Of a stretch of DNA of 64,000 bases, positions 53,635 to 63,091 are shown piece by piece. Origin of the DNA: Flavilitoribacter sp020436695 (GTDB lineage: Bacteria > Bacteroidota > Bacteroidia > Chitinophagales > Saprospiraceae); contig JAWKLQ010000002.1 of assembly GCA_041392665.1 (NCBI GenBank), positions 1-64,000 on the forward strand, written 5' to 3'. Position 1 is the first letter of the stretch. The number at the start of each line of letters is the position of its first letter. The translations under genes were made by a program, and so were the position numbers. The notes beneath the pieces are model-generated. The model had not been told where the DNA came from, made no database searches, and saw only the letters and a program-made list of their open reading frames with translations.

Positions 53635-56600
53635 CTACTCCACCCGCCCCCGGCTAGGTCGATATCCAAACTCCTGCTGGAACACCCGTGAGAAGTAGGA
53701 TGGATCCTTGTACCCCAGTGCATAAGCGATCTCCGAGATCGACTGATCACTGTTTTCCAACAATTTTTTGGCGTACTGCATCTTACAGGCACGGATGATG
53801 GCGACCGGAGATTTTCCCGTAAGTGCCTTGATCTTGCGATACAGCTGGCTTCGGTCCATCTGTAGCGCCTGACTAAGCGCCTGAACGTCGAAGGTTTCAT
53901 CATCCAGATGCTCCAGGATCACAGCTCTGAGATTTTCGAGGAATTCATTTTCCAGTAACATATTATCTTCAGGCTGTAGGGAAACTGGCAAAACCTGCTG
54001 GTATTTTTGCTGCAACACAGCCCGGTTTTCTAATAACTTGCGGATACGAATGAGTAGTTCCTCCTCGTGAAACGGTTTACTCAGATAGGCATCGGCCCCT
54101 TGTCCGAGGCCGGTGAAGCGGGAAATCGCATCGGCTTTCGCAGTCAGCATAATGATCGGGATGTGATTGGTACGACGGTCTTCTTTCAGTGCTTTGCAAA
54201 GTGCAAAGCCATCCATTTCGGGCATCATCACATCCGTAATGATCAGATCGGGGATAGTGGCCATGGCCGAATCCAGCCCCAGCTTCCCATCCACTGCCAG
54301 TTCAATGTCGTAATCTTCCGCCAGCAATTTTTTAATGTACCAGGCAAAGTCGTTGTTATCTTCCACCACCAGTAACTGCGGGCGTTCTTCTTTTCCCTTC
54401 GTAACTGCGGTCAGGGTTTCCGGTGAAAGTGGATGCTCCGGCCGAAAAACCGGTACAACCGCCTCTTCCTCCACTGGAGCCTGCCGGCTTATCGGGAAAT
54501 TGAGCAGGAAGCTTGTCCCCTCTCCTAAGACACTTTCCACCCGGATGGATCCGTGCAACAGGCCGATCCATTCTCTGGTCAATGCCAGCCCGATTCCCGT
54601 ACCACCTTGTCGGCGGGTTGCCGAGTTGTCCACCTGATAGAAGCGGTCGAAGATCTGGACAAGATCTTTGGGAGCAATGCCAATCCCGGTATCGCGCACA
54701 CAAATGTGTAACTCCGGTCCATCCTCCGGGACAGAAGCCTGCAGCAGGATTGTACCGTTTTCAGGCGTAAATTTGACCGCATTTGCCAGCAAATTAGTGA
54801 GGATCTGCCCCATGATCTCCGGATCGGTATCGACGTCTAAACGATCAAAATCTGCTTCCAGGCGGAAATGATGCATTTTCCCCACCTGTTCACTCTGGAT
54901 CTGAAAGGCAGTAAGGACTTCCGATAAAATGCGTCTGATATCCGTTTGGACCCAGTGGGGTTTTAAATTGCCGCTTTGAATTTTCGCCAGATCGAGCATT
55001 TGATTGATCAACCCCAGCAGTAATTGCCCGTTATGCCGGATCACTTTCAGCCCTTCGTGAAACCAGCGATCCGGTGCTTTTTGTACTTGTCCGGCTACCC
55101 CGAGGATCAAACTCAGGGGGGTGCGAAATTCGTGGGTGATATTGGTATATAAGCGGGTTTTCAATTCGTCTACTTCTTTGAGCCGCTGATTTTCCTGATC
55201 GTTGTAGGCCAGTTGCAGGCGCATCCGATAACGTTGTTGCTGGAAGCGGTAGATACCGAAAATGGCTGTAACAGCCACCAGTCCATACAACAGATAAGCC
55301 CAGGTAGAAGCATACCAGGGAGGAAGGATCTGCCATCGTAAAGCCAACGGTTCTTTATTGGCGTAGCCGTCGGGATTGATGGCCCGCAGTTGAAGATCGT
55401 AATTTCCGGGAGGCAATTGGGCAAAGCGAAGGATTTTTTGATCGCCTAGCGGGATCCACTCATTATCCCGGTTGTTCAACCGATATTGATAAGTTACCTG
55501 ATCCGGATTTTGTGTGTGCAAGCCGGCGTATTCGATGGCCAGACTGTTTTGGTCGTACTTCAATTTAAGAGGCCCTGCACTGGAAAGAGGGAAGGGATTT
55601 TCCGGCTCTTCCATGGCATACATCCGGGTTAATTGTAGTTGGGGGGCAATTCGATTGTCCGCTACTGAACCGGTACGGATCAAATGAAAAGACGAAGCTG
55701 AAGCCGTTGTTAACAAGATACCATCCTCAAGCATGTTACCAAAGCGCCCCACCGGAGCAAAGGAAATACCCCGCTCTGAATTAAAGGTGTTCAGATCTTC
55801 CGTAACCGGATCATAGGAATAGATGCCCTGCGTTCCGCTGAACCAAAGTGTACCGGACGGATCTTCAAATATCTTATTGGGTTCATCGTCAATAAAATGA
55901 TAATACGTGAGGGGGTCGGAAAGCGAAGTCATGTAACCGATCTTACGAAATTTCATAGACAACCAATAATGCCCATGTCGGTCCTGATGCACCCAAAAGA
56001 TATTACCACTTAAGTTCGGATGCGGGTGAAAGGTCCACGAATCAATACTATCGCCTGTTTGATCCACGGAAAAAAGCCCCCGGTTAGTTACCAGCCAGAT
56101 GGTGGCTTCCTCATCCGCAAAGATCTGCCAGACCACAGCGGCATTGAGACGATTAGTGCGATTGCGATCCGAAAGATGATAGACGCGCCCGGTTGCTTTT
56201 TCACGTAGATACAGCCCCCGGCGGAAGGACCCCATCCACAGATTGCCTTGGCGGTCCTCATAAATGTGTGTGCAAATATCCTCCGGGCCATCCCATCGCT
56301 CGAAGTCGTCGGTCTGGGGTCTATATCGATTCAGATAACCGCTGCTGGAAAACCAAAGCGTTCCGGTGCGGTCTTTGTGAATATAACCCGCAATATTACT
56401 GCCAAGACTATTGGGCCGACCGGGATCGTGTAGATAACTCCTATAATTCCCAGAGACGGGATCAAATCGAAACAGGCCGGAGTTTTGCGTGCTGATCCAG
56501 TATTGCCCCTCTTCATCTTTGACAAAAGAAAACGGATAGGGTTCATTCGGCGGATTAACGGCCGGCAACTCATACCGCTGGATGGAGCGCTGGAAGGGAT

Positions 56601-57627
56601 TTAATTTATAGATCCCATATAAATTGGTAGTGATCCAAAGCATACCGCTTGCATCCTCAAAAAGAGAGAGAATGTCCGTATTCAAGGCTTCGATGGCCTC
56701 TCCGAAAACATGTTGACTGGGAACAGCCTCCTGACTATCGACAATAAACAGACCGGTATTCTCCGTAGCGATTAGGAGGCTTCCGTCGCCGGCGTATAGC
56801 AGATCGTTAAAAATGATGGATCTGTCCCGGAAATAGGAGATCTCCCGATAACTACCGGTGCGGAGATCCAGCAGTCCGCAGGAACTACGAAATTGATCCC
56901 CCGTTTTGGTGAAACCGGCTACCCAGATCCGCTCTTCATCCATAGCTGCCAGGGCGACTATACTCGCCGGACAATCTCCAGACGGTTGTAATAGTCGCAA
57001 TTGATAGCTTACCGAATCAGCAGCGTCCAAATCACTCCATTTACATTCGAATAAGCCCTGAGATGTACCCAGCAGCGAGTGGTCATTCAGATGTAAGATC
57101 TTGAATACAGGGCTCCCGTGTACTTTTTGCCAGTTTCGCCGCGGACTATCCGGCTCCTGGGAGTTAATATCAGCTTTATACCAACCATTGCCTCCGCCGA
57201 CCCAAAGCTGCTGTTGGGCATCAAAATGAATATCAGTGATCCAGCCAAGAGTAGGCAGGTCAGTGATCTGCTCATAACGCTCTTCCGCCAGCGAGAACCG
57301 AAACAACTGTCCCGCAGTAGTACCCAGCCAGAAAACGCCTGCTTCCTTTTCGATCATTGCAGTGACCAAACCAATGAGGCGAAGCGTATCAGGCAGGTAA
57401 TAAGTTTTAAAATTACGCCCATCGAAACGGGTCATCCCCATAATAGAAGCCGTCCACAAATAACCGTCCTCAGCCTGAATGATAGGGTTCATTCCCTGTT
57501 GTGGCAATCCTTGTTCTTCGGTGAACTTCTCAAATAATATCCCTTTACTATTATACCAAAGTTGAGCATAGAGAGGCTGAAGAAAAAAGAAAAGCAAATA
57601 AAACGGGGCAAGCAATATCCGGCGCAT
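53635..57627 (-). CDS. Hybrid two-component system regulator (HTCS)
   Basis: A 1330-aa one-protein signalling system. Signal peptide 1-21. Reg_prop beta-propeller repeats at about 25-690 ('YLWTASIMGMTRFDG', 'GVFWLGTTAGQLFRF'). Y_Y_Y domain at about 705-770 ('YQYRLNNRDNEWIPLGDQK', 'LPPGNYDLQLRAIN'), then a membrane helix at about 780-800. Histidine kinase: 'ELKTRLYTNITHEFRTPLSL' (phospho-His) and ATPase 'NLLANAVKFTPENG', 'DTGIGIAPKDL', 'GGTGIGLALTRE'. Receiver at about 1095-1210 with Asp in 'LIITDVMMPEMDG' and Lys in 'YLSKPFHEEEL'. AraC-type HTH at the end ('LSQALQMDRSQLYRKIKALT', 'YFSRVFQQEFGYRPS'). It senses a periplasmic ligand, usually a glycan fragment, and activates nearby genes. Divergent from the beta-helix lipoprotein, its likely target. 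Confidence 0.97.
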   Translation of the reverse strand: MRRILLAPFYLLFFFLQPLYAQLWYNSKGILFEKFTEEQGLPQQGMNPIIQAEDGYLWTASIMGMTRFDGRNFKTYYLPDTLRLIGLVTAMIEKEAGVFWLGTTAGQLFRFSLAEERYEQITDLPTLGWITDIHFDAQQQLWVGGGNGWYKADINSQEPDSPRRNWQKVHGSPVFKILHLNDHSLLGTSQGLFECKWSDLDAADSVSYQLRLLQPSGDCPASIVALAAMDEERIWVAGFTKTGDQFRSSCGLLDLRTGSYREISYFRDRSIIFNDLLYAGDGSLLIATENTGLFIVDSQEAVPSQHVFGEAIEALNTDILSLFEDASGMLWITTNLYGIYKLNPFQRSIQRYELPAVNPPNEPYPFSFVKDEEGQYWISTQNSGLFRFDPVSGNYRSYLHDPGRPNSLGSNIAGYIHKDRTGTLWFSSSGYLNRYRPQTDDFERWDGPEDICTHIYEDRQGNLWMGSFRRGLYLREKATGRVYHLSDRNRTNRLNAAVVWQIFADEEATIWLVTNRGLFSVDQTGDSIDSWTFHPHPNLSGNIFWVHQDRHGHYWLSMKFRKIGYMTSLSDPLTYYHFIDDEPNKIFEDPSGTLWFSGTQGIYSYDPVTEDLNTFNSERGISFAPVGRFGNMLEDGILLTTASASSFHLIRTGSVADNRIAPQLQLTRMYAMEEPENPFPLSSAGPLKLKYDQNSLAIEYAGLHTQNPDQVTYQYRLNNRDNEWIPLGDQKILRFAQLPPGNYDLQLRAINPDGYANKEPLALRWQILPPWYASTWAYLLYGLVAVTAIFGIYRFQQQRYRMRLQLAYNDQENQRLKEVDELKTRLYTNITHEFRTPLSLILGVAGQVQKAPDRWFHEGLKVIRHNGQLLLGLINQMLDLAKIQSGNLKPHWVQTDIRRILSEVLTAFQIQSEQVGKMHHFRLEADFDRLDVDTDPEIMGQILTNLLANAVKFTPENGTILLQASVPEDGPELHICVRDTGIGIAPKDLVQIFDRFYQVDNSATRRQGGTGIGLALTREWIGLLHGSIRVESVLGEGTSFLLNFPISRQAPVEEEAVVPVFRPEHPLSPETLTAVTKGKEERPQLLVVEDNNDFAWYIKKLLAEDYDIELAVDGKLGLDSAMATIPDLIITDVMMPEMDGFALCKALKEDRRTNHIPIIMLTAKADAISRFTGLGQGADAYLSKPFHEEELLIRIRKLLENRAVLQQKYQQVLPVSLQPEDNMLLENEFLENLRAVILEHLDDETFDVQALSQALQMDRSQLYRKIKALTGKSPVAIIRACKMQYAKKLLENSDQSISEIAYALGYKDPSYFSRVFQQEFGYRPSRGRVE

Positions 57628-57743
57628 AAGGAGTCATTTTATTTCCACCGACAAGGTAGGAGAACAGGCTGCAAATCATATTGATATCCATCATCCGGCC
57701 CGGAGAAATTCCTCAATGGCTTAAATATTTGCCTCTATACAAC

Positions 57744-57776
57744 AAAAGTACCAGCCATATTCGAAAAAGTACCAGC
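57744..57776. promoter_or_regulatory. Two AAAAGTACCAGC direct repeats, 21-bp period
   Basis: AAAAGTACCAGC occurs at 57744-57755 and again at 57765-57776, 21 bp start to start. It lies in the 217-bp divergent region between the HTCS gene and the beta-helix lipoprotein, about 70-100 bp ahead of the lipoprotein ATG. AraC-family proteins typically bind direct repeats two helical turns apart, so this is a good candidate operator for the HTCS (inference). Confidence 0.55.
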
Positions 57777-57844
57777 ATCTCCAGCCTGCCCACCTGCATA
57801 TTAGCAACGTATTAAAAATTTATCAGATCTAAATCTCAACGAAC

Positions 57845-59290
57845 ATGAAAACCTTTCATCTGAACCCTATACCCTGGTTTTTGGGTATGCTCTTATTAAT
57901 ATTTGGTTGTGAACCCGAAGCCTTTACCGGCTTCTCGGTCCCAACGGATGAGGATACGGATGTACCCGAAGATGTGGCGGGATTTCACCTTTCCAAAGGA
58001 AGTTGTGTCACTTATCTGTCTCCTTCCGGCAGGGATGACACAGGGCGGCTGCGGGAAGCCCTGCAAAATGCCAAACGGGGAGAACTCATTTACCTGCGTC
58101 CCGGTATTTTCCGCATCCAGCCCATTTTTGTCACTGGTTTTGATGGCTATCTGGTTGGTGCCGGTATGGAAAAGACGATCATTGAACCCTACGGAGATAT
58201 TAGTTTTCCGATGGATCAGGATTTCCTGGAGTATGCCAGCGAAGAAAACCCCTACGCTTTTTTGCTTTCCTTTAGTGGAGGCGGGGTACATCTGAGCCAA
58301 ATGACCATTCGAATGCCGGAAAACATCACGGCTTCTTTTTCGGCTTTCGGCGATGTGTACGATGCTTTAGGCGGCCTGGTCCTGATTACCGGAGAACGGA
58401 TCTCCTCTTCTATCGACCACGTCAAGTTCCAGGGTGCGACAGGCAATTTCCCGGCCCCCGGCGGTAAGAACGTGATCAACGGATGCTACATAGAAGCGGC
58501 CATCAATCATCCGAATGGTGCCAGCGGCAAGCATAAGATCCAATCCTGCGTTTTTGATAACATCTACAGCGGAGCGGTCGCAGGTCCGGCGGGCTACATG
58601 GACTATACCCTGGGCGGTGCTCCACAGCACGGTAATCTGTTTACCAATGTTTATCTGGGAGTTGAATTGACAGACGTCCCCGGTTCCCGCCTGGAGATCA
58701 CCCATAACACCATTATCGAACCCGTACTGGATGCCATTAACTGGCAACACGGGATCTTTGGGACCCCGCAAGCCCCCAGCCAACTACTGTTCAGCGAAAA
58801 CAACATCGAGATCGCCGGCTCCCCTACCGCCGGTTTCTTCCGGGATCTCGTTAAACTGAGGGGAGGCTCCGCTACCATGAAGCTGAATTATTACAGCAAC
58901 CACATCAAGATGACGGATACGGAATGGGCCGGCGTGGCCGTGGTCGGCCTGGATCACACCAATGTCGTACAGAATTCATTTAGTGGTACCGGTTATACCG
59001 GCATTTATCTGAATACAGCCTCCTTTTGCCGGATCAGTAATAACAGGATGAGGCAATTATCGCCTTCCTTCGCCTCCATCTGGCTACGACCGGCCACTTC
59101 TAAAAATTATATCACGGCCGGCGAGACCGATATCGTAGTGGATGAAGGAACGGATAATACAATTATCGGAACTACACCCCAGAAGATGAAGGGACTGCAG
59201 GATGTGGAGCAGATGGCAGATGGGAATCTGCATTTAATTTCAGTAACAGTTTTAGGAAACAAAAAATCCTATATCAAACCCATTCAATAA
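57845..59290 (+). CDS. Right-handed beta-helix lipoprotein
   Basis: A 481-aa protein with a lipoprotein signal ('PWFLGMLLLIFGCEPEAFTG', lipidated Cys22). From about residue 60 it has parallel beta-helix character: 'RLREALQNAKRGELIYLRPG' then 'FDGYLVGAGMEKTIIEPYGD', a run of 'NGCYIEAAINHP', 'ITHNTIIEP', 'FSENNIEIAGS' and 'YSNHIKMTD', and 'FCRISNNRMRQL'. This is the NosD/pectate-lyase-like fold used for polysaccharide binding or cleavage. Catalytic residues of a lyase cannot be fixed from sequence alone. Divergent from the hybrid regulator and probably controlled by it. Confidence 0.88.
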   Translation: MKTFHLNPIPWFLGMLLLIFGCEPEAFTGFSVPTDEDTDVPEDVAGFHLSKGSCVTYLSPSGRDDTGRLREALQNAKRGELIYLRPGIFRIQPIFVTGFDGYLVGAGMEKTIIEPYGDISFPMDQDFLEYASEENPYAFLLSFSGGGVHLSQMTIRMPENITASFSAFGDVYDALGGLVLITGERISSSIDHVKFQGATGNFPAPGGKNVINGCYIEAAINHPNGASGKHKIQSCVFDNIYSGAVAGPAGYMDYTLGGAPQHGNLFTNVYLGVELTDVPGSRLEITHNTIIEPVLDAINWQHGIFGTPQAPSQLLFSENNIEIAGSPTAGFFRDLVKLRGGSATMKLNYYSNHIKMTDTEWAGVAVVGLDHTNVVQNSFSGTGYTGIYLNTASFCRISNNRMRQLSPSFASIWLRPATSKNYITAGETDIVVDEGTDNTIIGTTPQKMKGLQDVEQMADGNLHLISVTVLGNKKSYIKPIQ

Positions 59291-59348
59291 GAATAGGTGA
59301 ATTTTTTACCTGTTAGCGGTTTATTCATATTTCTTAAAAATAAATTCG

Positions 59349-59491
59349 CTATGTACAGGACAAAAAATCAAAGTTGCCAGGATTTTGCCTTTACGCGCCC
59401 TAACCCTGAAGGGAAATCCGCCTGCGGGCGGGGTCCTTTAGGAATTAAAGGCGCGGGTTGGCCATTGAGAAAAGTTTTGTCCTGTACATAG
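59349..59491. mobile_element. MITE of 143 bp with 17-bp terminal inverted repeats and 9-bp target duplication
   Basis: Left end CTATGTACAGGACAAAA (59349-59365) and right end TTTTGTCCTGTACATAG (59475-59491) are perfect inverses. The flanks ATAAATTCG (59340-59348) and ATAAATTCG (59492-59500) are identical, a 9-bp target-site duplication. The interior is GC-rich with an internal hairpin around 59395-59460 and has no transposase. It is a non-autonomous insertion that must be moved by a full-length element elsewhere. A 9-bp duplication occurs with several IS groups, for example IS4-type. It ends 14 bases ahead of the SGNH hydrolase ATG. Confidence 0.92.
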
Positions 59492-59505
59492 ATAAATTCG
59501 TTGAC

Positions 59506-61044
59506 ATGAAAAAATTAGGAATGATATTCCTACTGGTTTTCCCCTTTTTCACCTTTGGTCAAATTTCTAAAGTTTTTCCTGATCTGCCCTCTACGGAACC
59601 AAGAGTGGTACACAATTATGAAGGTTTCTCTGTTGATTTTGACTGGAAAATGGCTGACCGATTCGGAATTGATGCAAATAGAAATGGTCTCATCGACCTG
59701 CCAAACACTTTTCAGTACGCTTCTCCCGATAAGTTTGTTGTCCAATTTACACCAATTATTACCGGTGCAGCACTTTCACAGATCAATCGTTTTCAAATCA
59801 GATACAAATGGACCACTCCGGAAGAGAGTGTTTCCTACGTCATTGACAGGATCGTGATAAAATCTGCAAATGTTGCATTTAGCCTACCTCAGGGAGATCA
59901 CAAAATTATTTTGGAGGTCTCCATTCCCTACAAGGAAACAACTTTCAATTTAAAAGTTGAAAAGACCATAACCGTCAAAGACTATCTTATCGTCGCCATA
60001 GGAGATTCTTTCTCTTCGGGAGAAGGCAATCCGGAAATTCCAAAGTATAATGGGGGTAAGGTAGTTTGGGGAGATAACGTATCATCTGATCCGAGTGGCA
60101 ATAACAGGGCATTACAAATAATCCAGGATCATCAGTCGGCCCGCAGGTCTACCTTATGCTGGTCGGCACAGGCTGCATTGGAAATCGAACGTAGTGATCC
60201 CAAAACCTCGGTAACCTATGTAAACGCAGCCATAAGTGGCGCTACATTAGCCGAAATAGCCGGCTATAATTCTCTAAACATCGATAAGAATCAAATCCTG
60301 CAACTCTTTCAGATCATTCCGGGCCGCAAAATCGATGCGCTGACTATTTCAATTGGTGGGAACGATCTCTTTTTTGCTGATGCCATAAAAAGTTTGGTCG
60401 CAAATGATGTTGATCTTCTTGGTGCACTCAATTATAAACCAGTCAGTAGTCAAGAGCAGATAATCTTTGACAATAATGTCAAGGATGCCCTCAAGAGATT
60501 ACCGGCTCGATTCGATACTCTTGCTTCTGTTTTTTCCAAGATTGCAGAAAAAGTATACATATTGGAATACCCCAACCTGGGGTGTATAGATAAAGATAAC
60601 AATGAGCCAAGATTCTGCGAAGTCGCGTTGGATCAAAGCGCAGGAACTTCCTTTTTTAAAAAAATCTTTATCAAAGGAGAAAAAATAGATCAGGAAGAAT
60701 TCAAATATTCATATAACAATATCCTGCAACCATTGAACCAGAAGATCAGAGATGCCGCAAAAAAACACGAAAAACACGGGTGGATATGTATCGATGACGT
60801 TGAGTATTGTGGTCATGGCATTTGCAATGGCAACAGGTTCAATCCATCGGATTACCAAGGAAGCAAGGAATCTCCACCTGTTTCACTTAACACTATATTG
60901 GGAAAAGGCAGATGGGTCCGTAGGTATAAGGAATCCAATAAAATACAAGGTAATGAAAAGGGGACCATGCATCCCAATCATTACGGCCATAGAGCGATAG
61001 CCGAAGGTTTTTTGCGTAAATGGAGTGCTTTTCACCGAAAATGA
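59506..61044 (+). CDS. Secreted SGNH/GDSL hydrolase
   Basis: From ATG 59506 the protein has 512 aa with a signal peptide ('MKKLGMIFLLVFPFFTFGQ'). The longer frame to 59458 is inside the MITE. Residues about 15-165 are a beta-sandwich prefix. The SGNH core begins at about 165 with block I 'LIVAIGDSFSSGEGNPEIP' (nucleophile Ser), block II 'NAAISGATLAEIAG', block III 'ISIGGNDLFFADA' and block V 'GTMHPNHYGHRAIAEGF' (catalytic His). Several Cys suggest disulphides outside the cytoplasm. The family includes lipases and esterases. The MITE inserted right ahead of the start and separates the gene from its old promoter, so expression may be changed. Confidence 0.92.
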   Translation: MKKLGMIFLLVFPFFTFGQISKVFPDLPSTEPRVVHNYEGFSVDFDWKMADRFGIDANRNGLIDLPNTFQYASPDKFVVQFTPIITGAALSQINRFQIRYKWTTPEESVSYVIDRIVIKSANVAFSLPQGDHKIILEVSIPYKETTFNLKVEKTITVKDYLIVAIGDSFSSGEGNPEIPKYNGGKVVWGDNVSSDPSGNNRALQIIQDHQSARRSTLCWSAQAALEIERSDPKTSVTYVNAAISGATLAEIAGYNSLNIDKNQILQLFQIIPGRKIDALTISIGGNDLFFADAIKSLVANDVDLLGALNYKPVSSQEQIIFDNNVKDALKRLPARFDTLASVFSKIAEKVYILEYPNLGCIDKDNNEPRFCEVALDQSAGTSFFKKIFIKGEKIDQEEFKYSYNNILQPLNQKIRDAAKKHEKHGWICIDDVEYCGHGICNGNRFNPSDYQGSKESPPVSLNTILGKGRWVRRYKESNKIQGNEKGTMHPNHYGHRAIAEGFLRKWSAFHRK

Positions 61045-61085
61045 TCATTTCCAGCAAACCCAAATGTTTGAAATGCCGCGAATAT

Positions 61086-61118
61086 GCCGGATCTATCTTT
61101 ATTTAAGACAGATCCGGC
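61086..61118. terminator. Bidirectional hairpin between convergent genes
   Basis: GCCGGATCT (61086-61094) and AGATCCGGC (61110-61118) are perfect inverses with a 15-base AT-rich loop. It sits between the ends of the SGNH hydrolase (+) and the EamA transporter (-), a fitting place for a shared terminator. Confidence 0.7.
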
Positions 61119-61155
61119 CATTCTCAGCAAAAAACATTCTTCAGATCGTAAGGAC

Positions 61156-62085
61156 TCATTTTCTTATCCTGCCTATCATTTTAATATTTCTTCCCAACAA
61201 CCGATGATACCGCACCAAAAACACCGCCACCAGTACCAGCGCCAGCGAAGCCACCAAACTCAACGTAAACGGTTCCCCCGCCAATATCACCCCCAATGAA
61301 ACTGCAATAACCGGATTGACGAAAGTATGCGTGCCCACCTCCGTAGCCGAGCGGTGCTGCAAGAGCCAGATGTAACACACATAACCAATCACTGATGACA
61401 ACAGAATGAGATGCAGGAGAGCCAGTATGCCCTGCCATTCAATAGCGCCAAAGTGAATAAGCGGCCATTCGCCCATGACTGCTCCGATCACCAACTGCAC
61501 ACTTCCGGCAAAAAACAACTGAATCGCTACATTCATAAACAGACCGCCCGATTGTTTTCTCTTTTTGACAAAAATGGCCCCGTAGGCCCAGAAAAAAGTA
61601 CCGGAAATAATGACAATGAGGCCAGCCACATAATCATGCAGTGCTACATTCCCGGGCCGAAAAACACCGTCACGGGCCAGCAGTAATACGCCCAGCATAC
61701 CCAATAGCAGACCTATTAGCACCCAGGGGTTGCGCAGATTGGATTGCCGGTTGTCCCGATCCATCAACACCGTCCAGAGAGGCACTGTGGTCACCAGGAT
61801 GGAAGCCAGACCGGAGGGTACGTATTGCTGCCCCCAAACCAGCGGCGTAGTACCCAGCACATTGAGAAAGAAACCCTGTACAATAGCTGGCCGGACCGCC
61901 TCCCAGCGGGGTAATCTTCTCTCCCGAAATAAGCCGATGCCGAAAAGAATAAGACCGGCGGTAGCGAACCGGCAGCCGATCATACTGAAAGGAGGCAGGT
62001 ATTGAATGGCGTAGTAGGTAGACACGAAATTGGCTCCCCACACAAAATAGATAAAGAAATAGGCCAGCAGGACTAGGTTTCTCAC
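61156..62085 (-). CDS. EamA/DMT-family transporter
   Basis: A 309-aa protein with ten predicted membrane helices in two EamA halves ('LLAYFFIYFVWGANFVSTYY', 'VLIGLLLGMLGVLLLARDG'; 'VAGLIVIISGTFFWAYGAIF', 'VNPVIAVSLGVILAGEPFTL'). The 'P..A...G....GE' signature of the second half is present. The start is GTG 62085. DMT exporters move amino acids, sugars or other small metabolites; the substrate is unknown. Transcribed alone. Confidence 0.93.
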   Translation of the reverse strand: MRNLVLLAYFFIYFVWGANFVSTYYAIQYLPPFSMIGCRFATAGLILFGIGLFRERRLPRWEAVRPAIVQGFFLNVLGTTPLVWGQQYVPSGLASILVTTVPLWTVLMDRDNRQSNLRNPWVLIGLLLGMLGVLLLARDGVFRPGNVALHDYVAGLIVIISGTFFWAYGAIFVKKRKQSGGLFMNVAIQLFFAGSVQLVIGAVMGEWPLIHFGAIEWQGILALLHLILLSSVIGYVCYIWLLQHRSATEVGTHTFVNPVIAVSLGVILAGEPFTLSLVASLALVLVAVFLVRYHRLLGRNIKMIGRIRK

Positions 62086-62111
62086 ACCTTCACCGTTTAA
62101 TTTTTAGTCAG

Positions 62112-62243
62112 GTCCATAGTCGTAAGTCTATCGGTCGTAAGTCAAAGAACTGTTTACCGGACATTCAGCTTTGTATTCTTAGACGAAGCCAAACCTCCTG
62201 TCAGCCCCTTGACTTCCATGGACTTACGACTTACGACTCAAAG
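62112..62243. repeat. Inverted GTCGTAAGTC heptamer repeats
   Basis: Left arm: CATAGTCGTAAGTC and GGTCGTAAGTCAAAG (62114-62146). Right arm: GACTTCCATG then GACTTACGACTTACGACTC (62211-62239), a tandem GACTTAC heptamer in inverse orientation. It fills the intergenic space between the EamA and cyclase genes. The motif is the same as in the repeat at 7911-8059. Confidence 0.7.
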
Positions 62244-62287
62244 ACTGCCCAGACTAACATCAATTTGCAGGCGCAAATATAAACGGA

Positions 62288-63091
62288 TTACCCTTCCGGC
62301 AAAAGCGCTACCATCCGTAAAGGACCGCCACTACCCCCTTTAATTTTCATGGGCAACGCGATCACCCAGGCACCACGGGCCGGGAGTTCCTCCAGATTGG
62401 CCAGGTTTTCAAAACCCAGTATGTTTTGGCCGTATAGAATACGATGACTTTCAAATAACTGCGATTGCCCGTAATCGATACTTGGCGTATCCAAACCTAC
62501 CGCTTTGACGTTGCGATTTTCAATCAGCCAGGTAGCCAGAGCCGGGTCCAGGCCGGGGAAATGTAACTTGGCCACGGCTTCCTGCCCCCGCTCGTCGGTA
62601 CCCATATAGGCGACCCGGTCGGGCCAGAACTTCCCGTAACCAGTTCGGATCAGCAGGATGGCATCTTCGGGCATCGGCCCATTGGCGGCTTCCCAGGTCT
62701 CAATATCGGCTACCGAGATCTGGTAATCGGGATGACCATCCGCCTTTGCGGAAACATCCACCACAATAGCCTCCCCAATACCTCTTTCCAGTGGGATCTC
62801 ATCTACCGACCACTTACCTTCCGAAAAATGTACGGGTGCATCCAGGTGCGTACCGCCGTGCTCAGCCAGGCAAAACTGATAGGCAGAATAGTAATAATTC
62901 CCCGGAGTCATGCCGGCGAAGACCGTATCCAAATGGAAAGATTCGGCGGTGGGCCAGAATACGGCATTCTCGTCAAAATCGTGGGTCAGATCGATCCAGC
63001 GGCCTGTTGGAAAACCGGTGGCTGTTTCTTCGGTTGTTGTTTTGCATCCGAGGGAGAGAAGGATCAATAATAGCGGATAGATTTGTTTCAT
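62288..63091 (-). CDS. Cyclase/kynurenine-formamidase-family metal hydrolase, secreted
   Basis: From ATG 63091 the protein has 267 aa with a lipoprotein signal ('MKQIYPLLLILLSLGCKTTT', Cys16). The cyclase-family metal motif HxGTHxDxPxH is complete: 'EHGGTHLDAPVHFSEGK'. 'WIDLTHDFDENAVFWP' opens the domain and 'LLIRTGYGKFWPDR' and 'AVGLDTPSIDYGQS' follow. Family members hydrolyse amides or lactones (kynurenine formamidase is the best known). A lipoprotein form points to the periplasm or surface, not tryptophan metabolism. Divergent from the M23 peptidase gene at the right edge. Confidence 0.92.
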   Translation of the reverse strand: MKQIYPLLLILLSLGCKTTTEETATGFPTGRWIDLTHDFDENAVFWPTAESFHLDTVFAGMTPGNYYYSAYQFCLAEHGGTHLDAPVHFSEGKWSVDEIPLERGIGEAIVVDVSAKADGHPDYQISVADIETWEAANGPMPEDAILLIRTGYGKFWPDRVAYMGTDERGQEAVAKLHFPGLDPALATWLIENRNVKAVGLDTPSIDYGQSQLFESHRILYGQNILGFENLANLEELPARGAWVIALPMKIKGGSGGPLRMVALLPEG

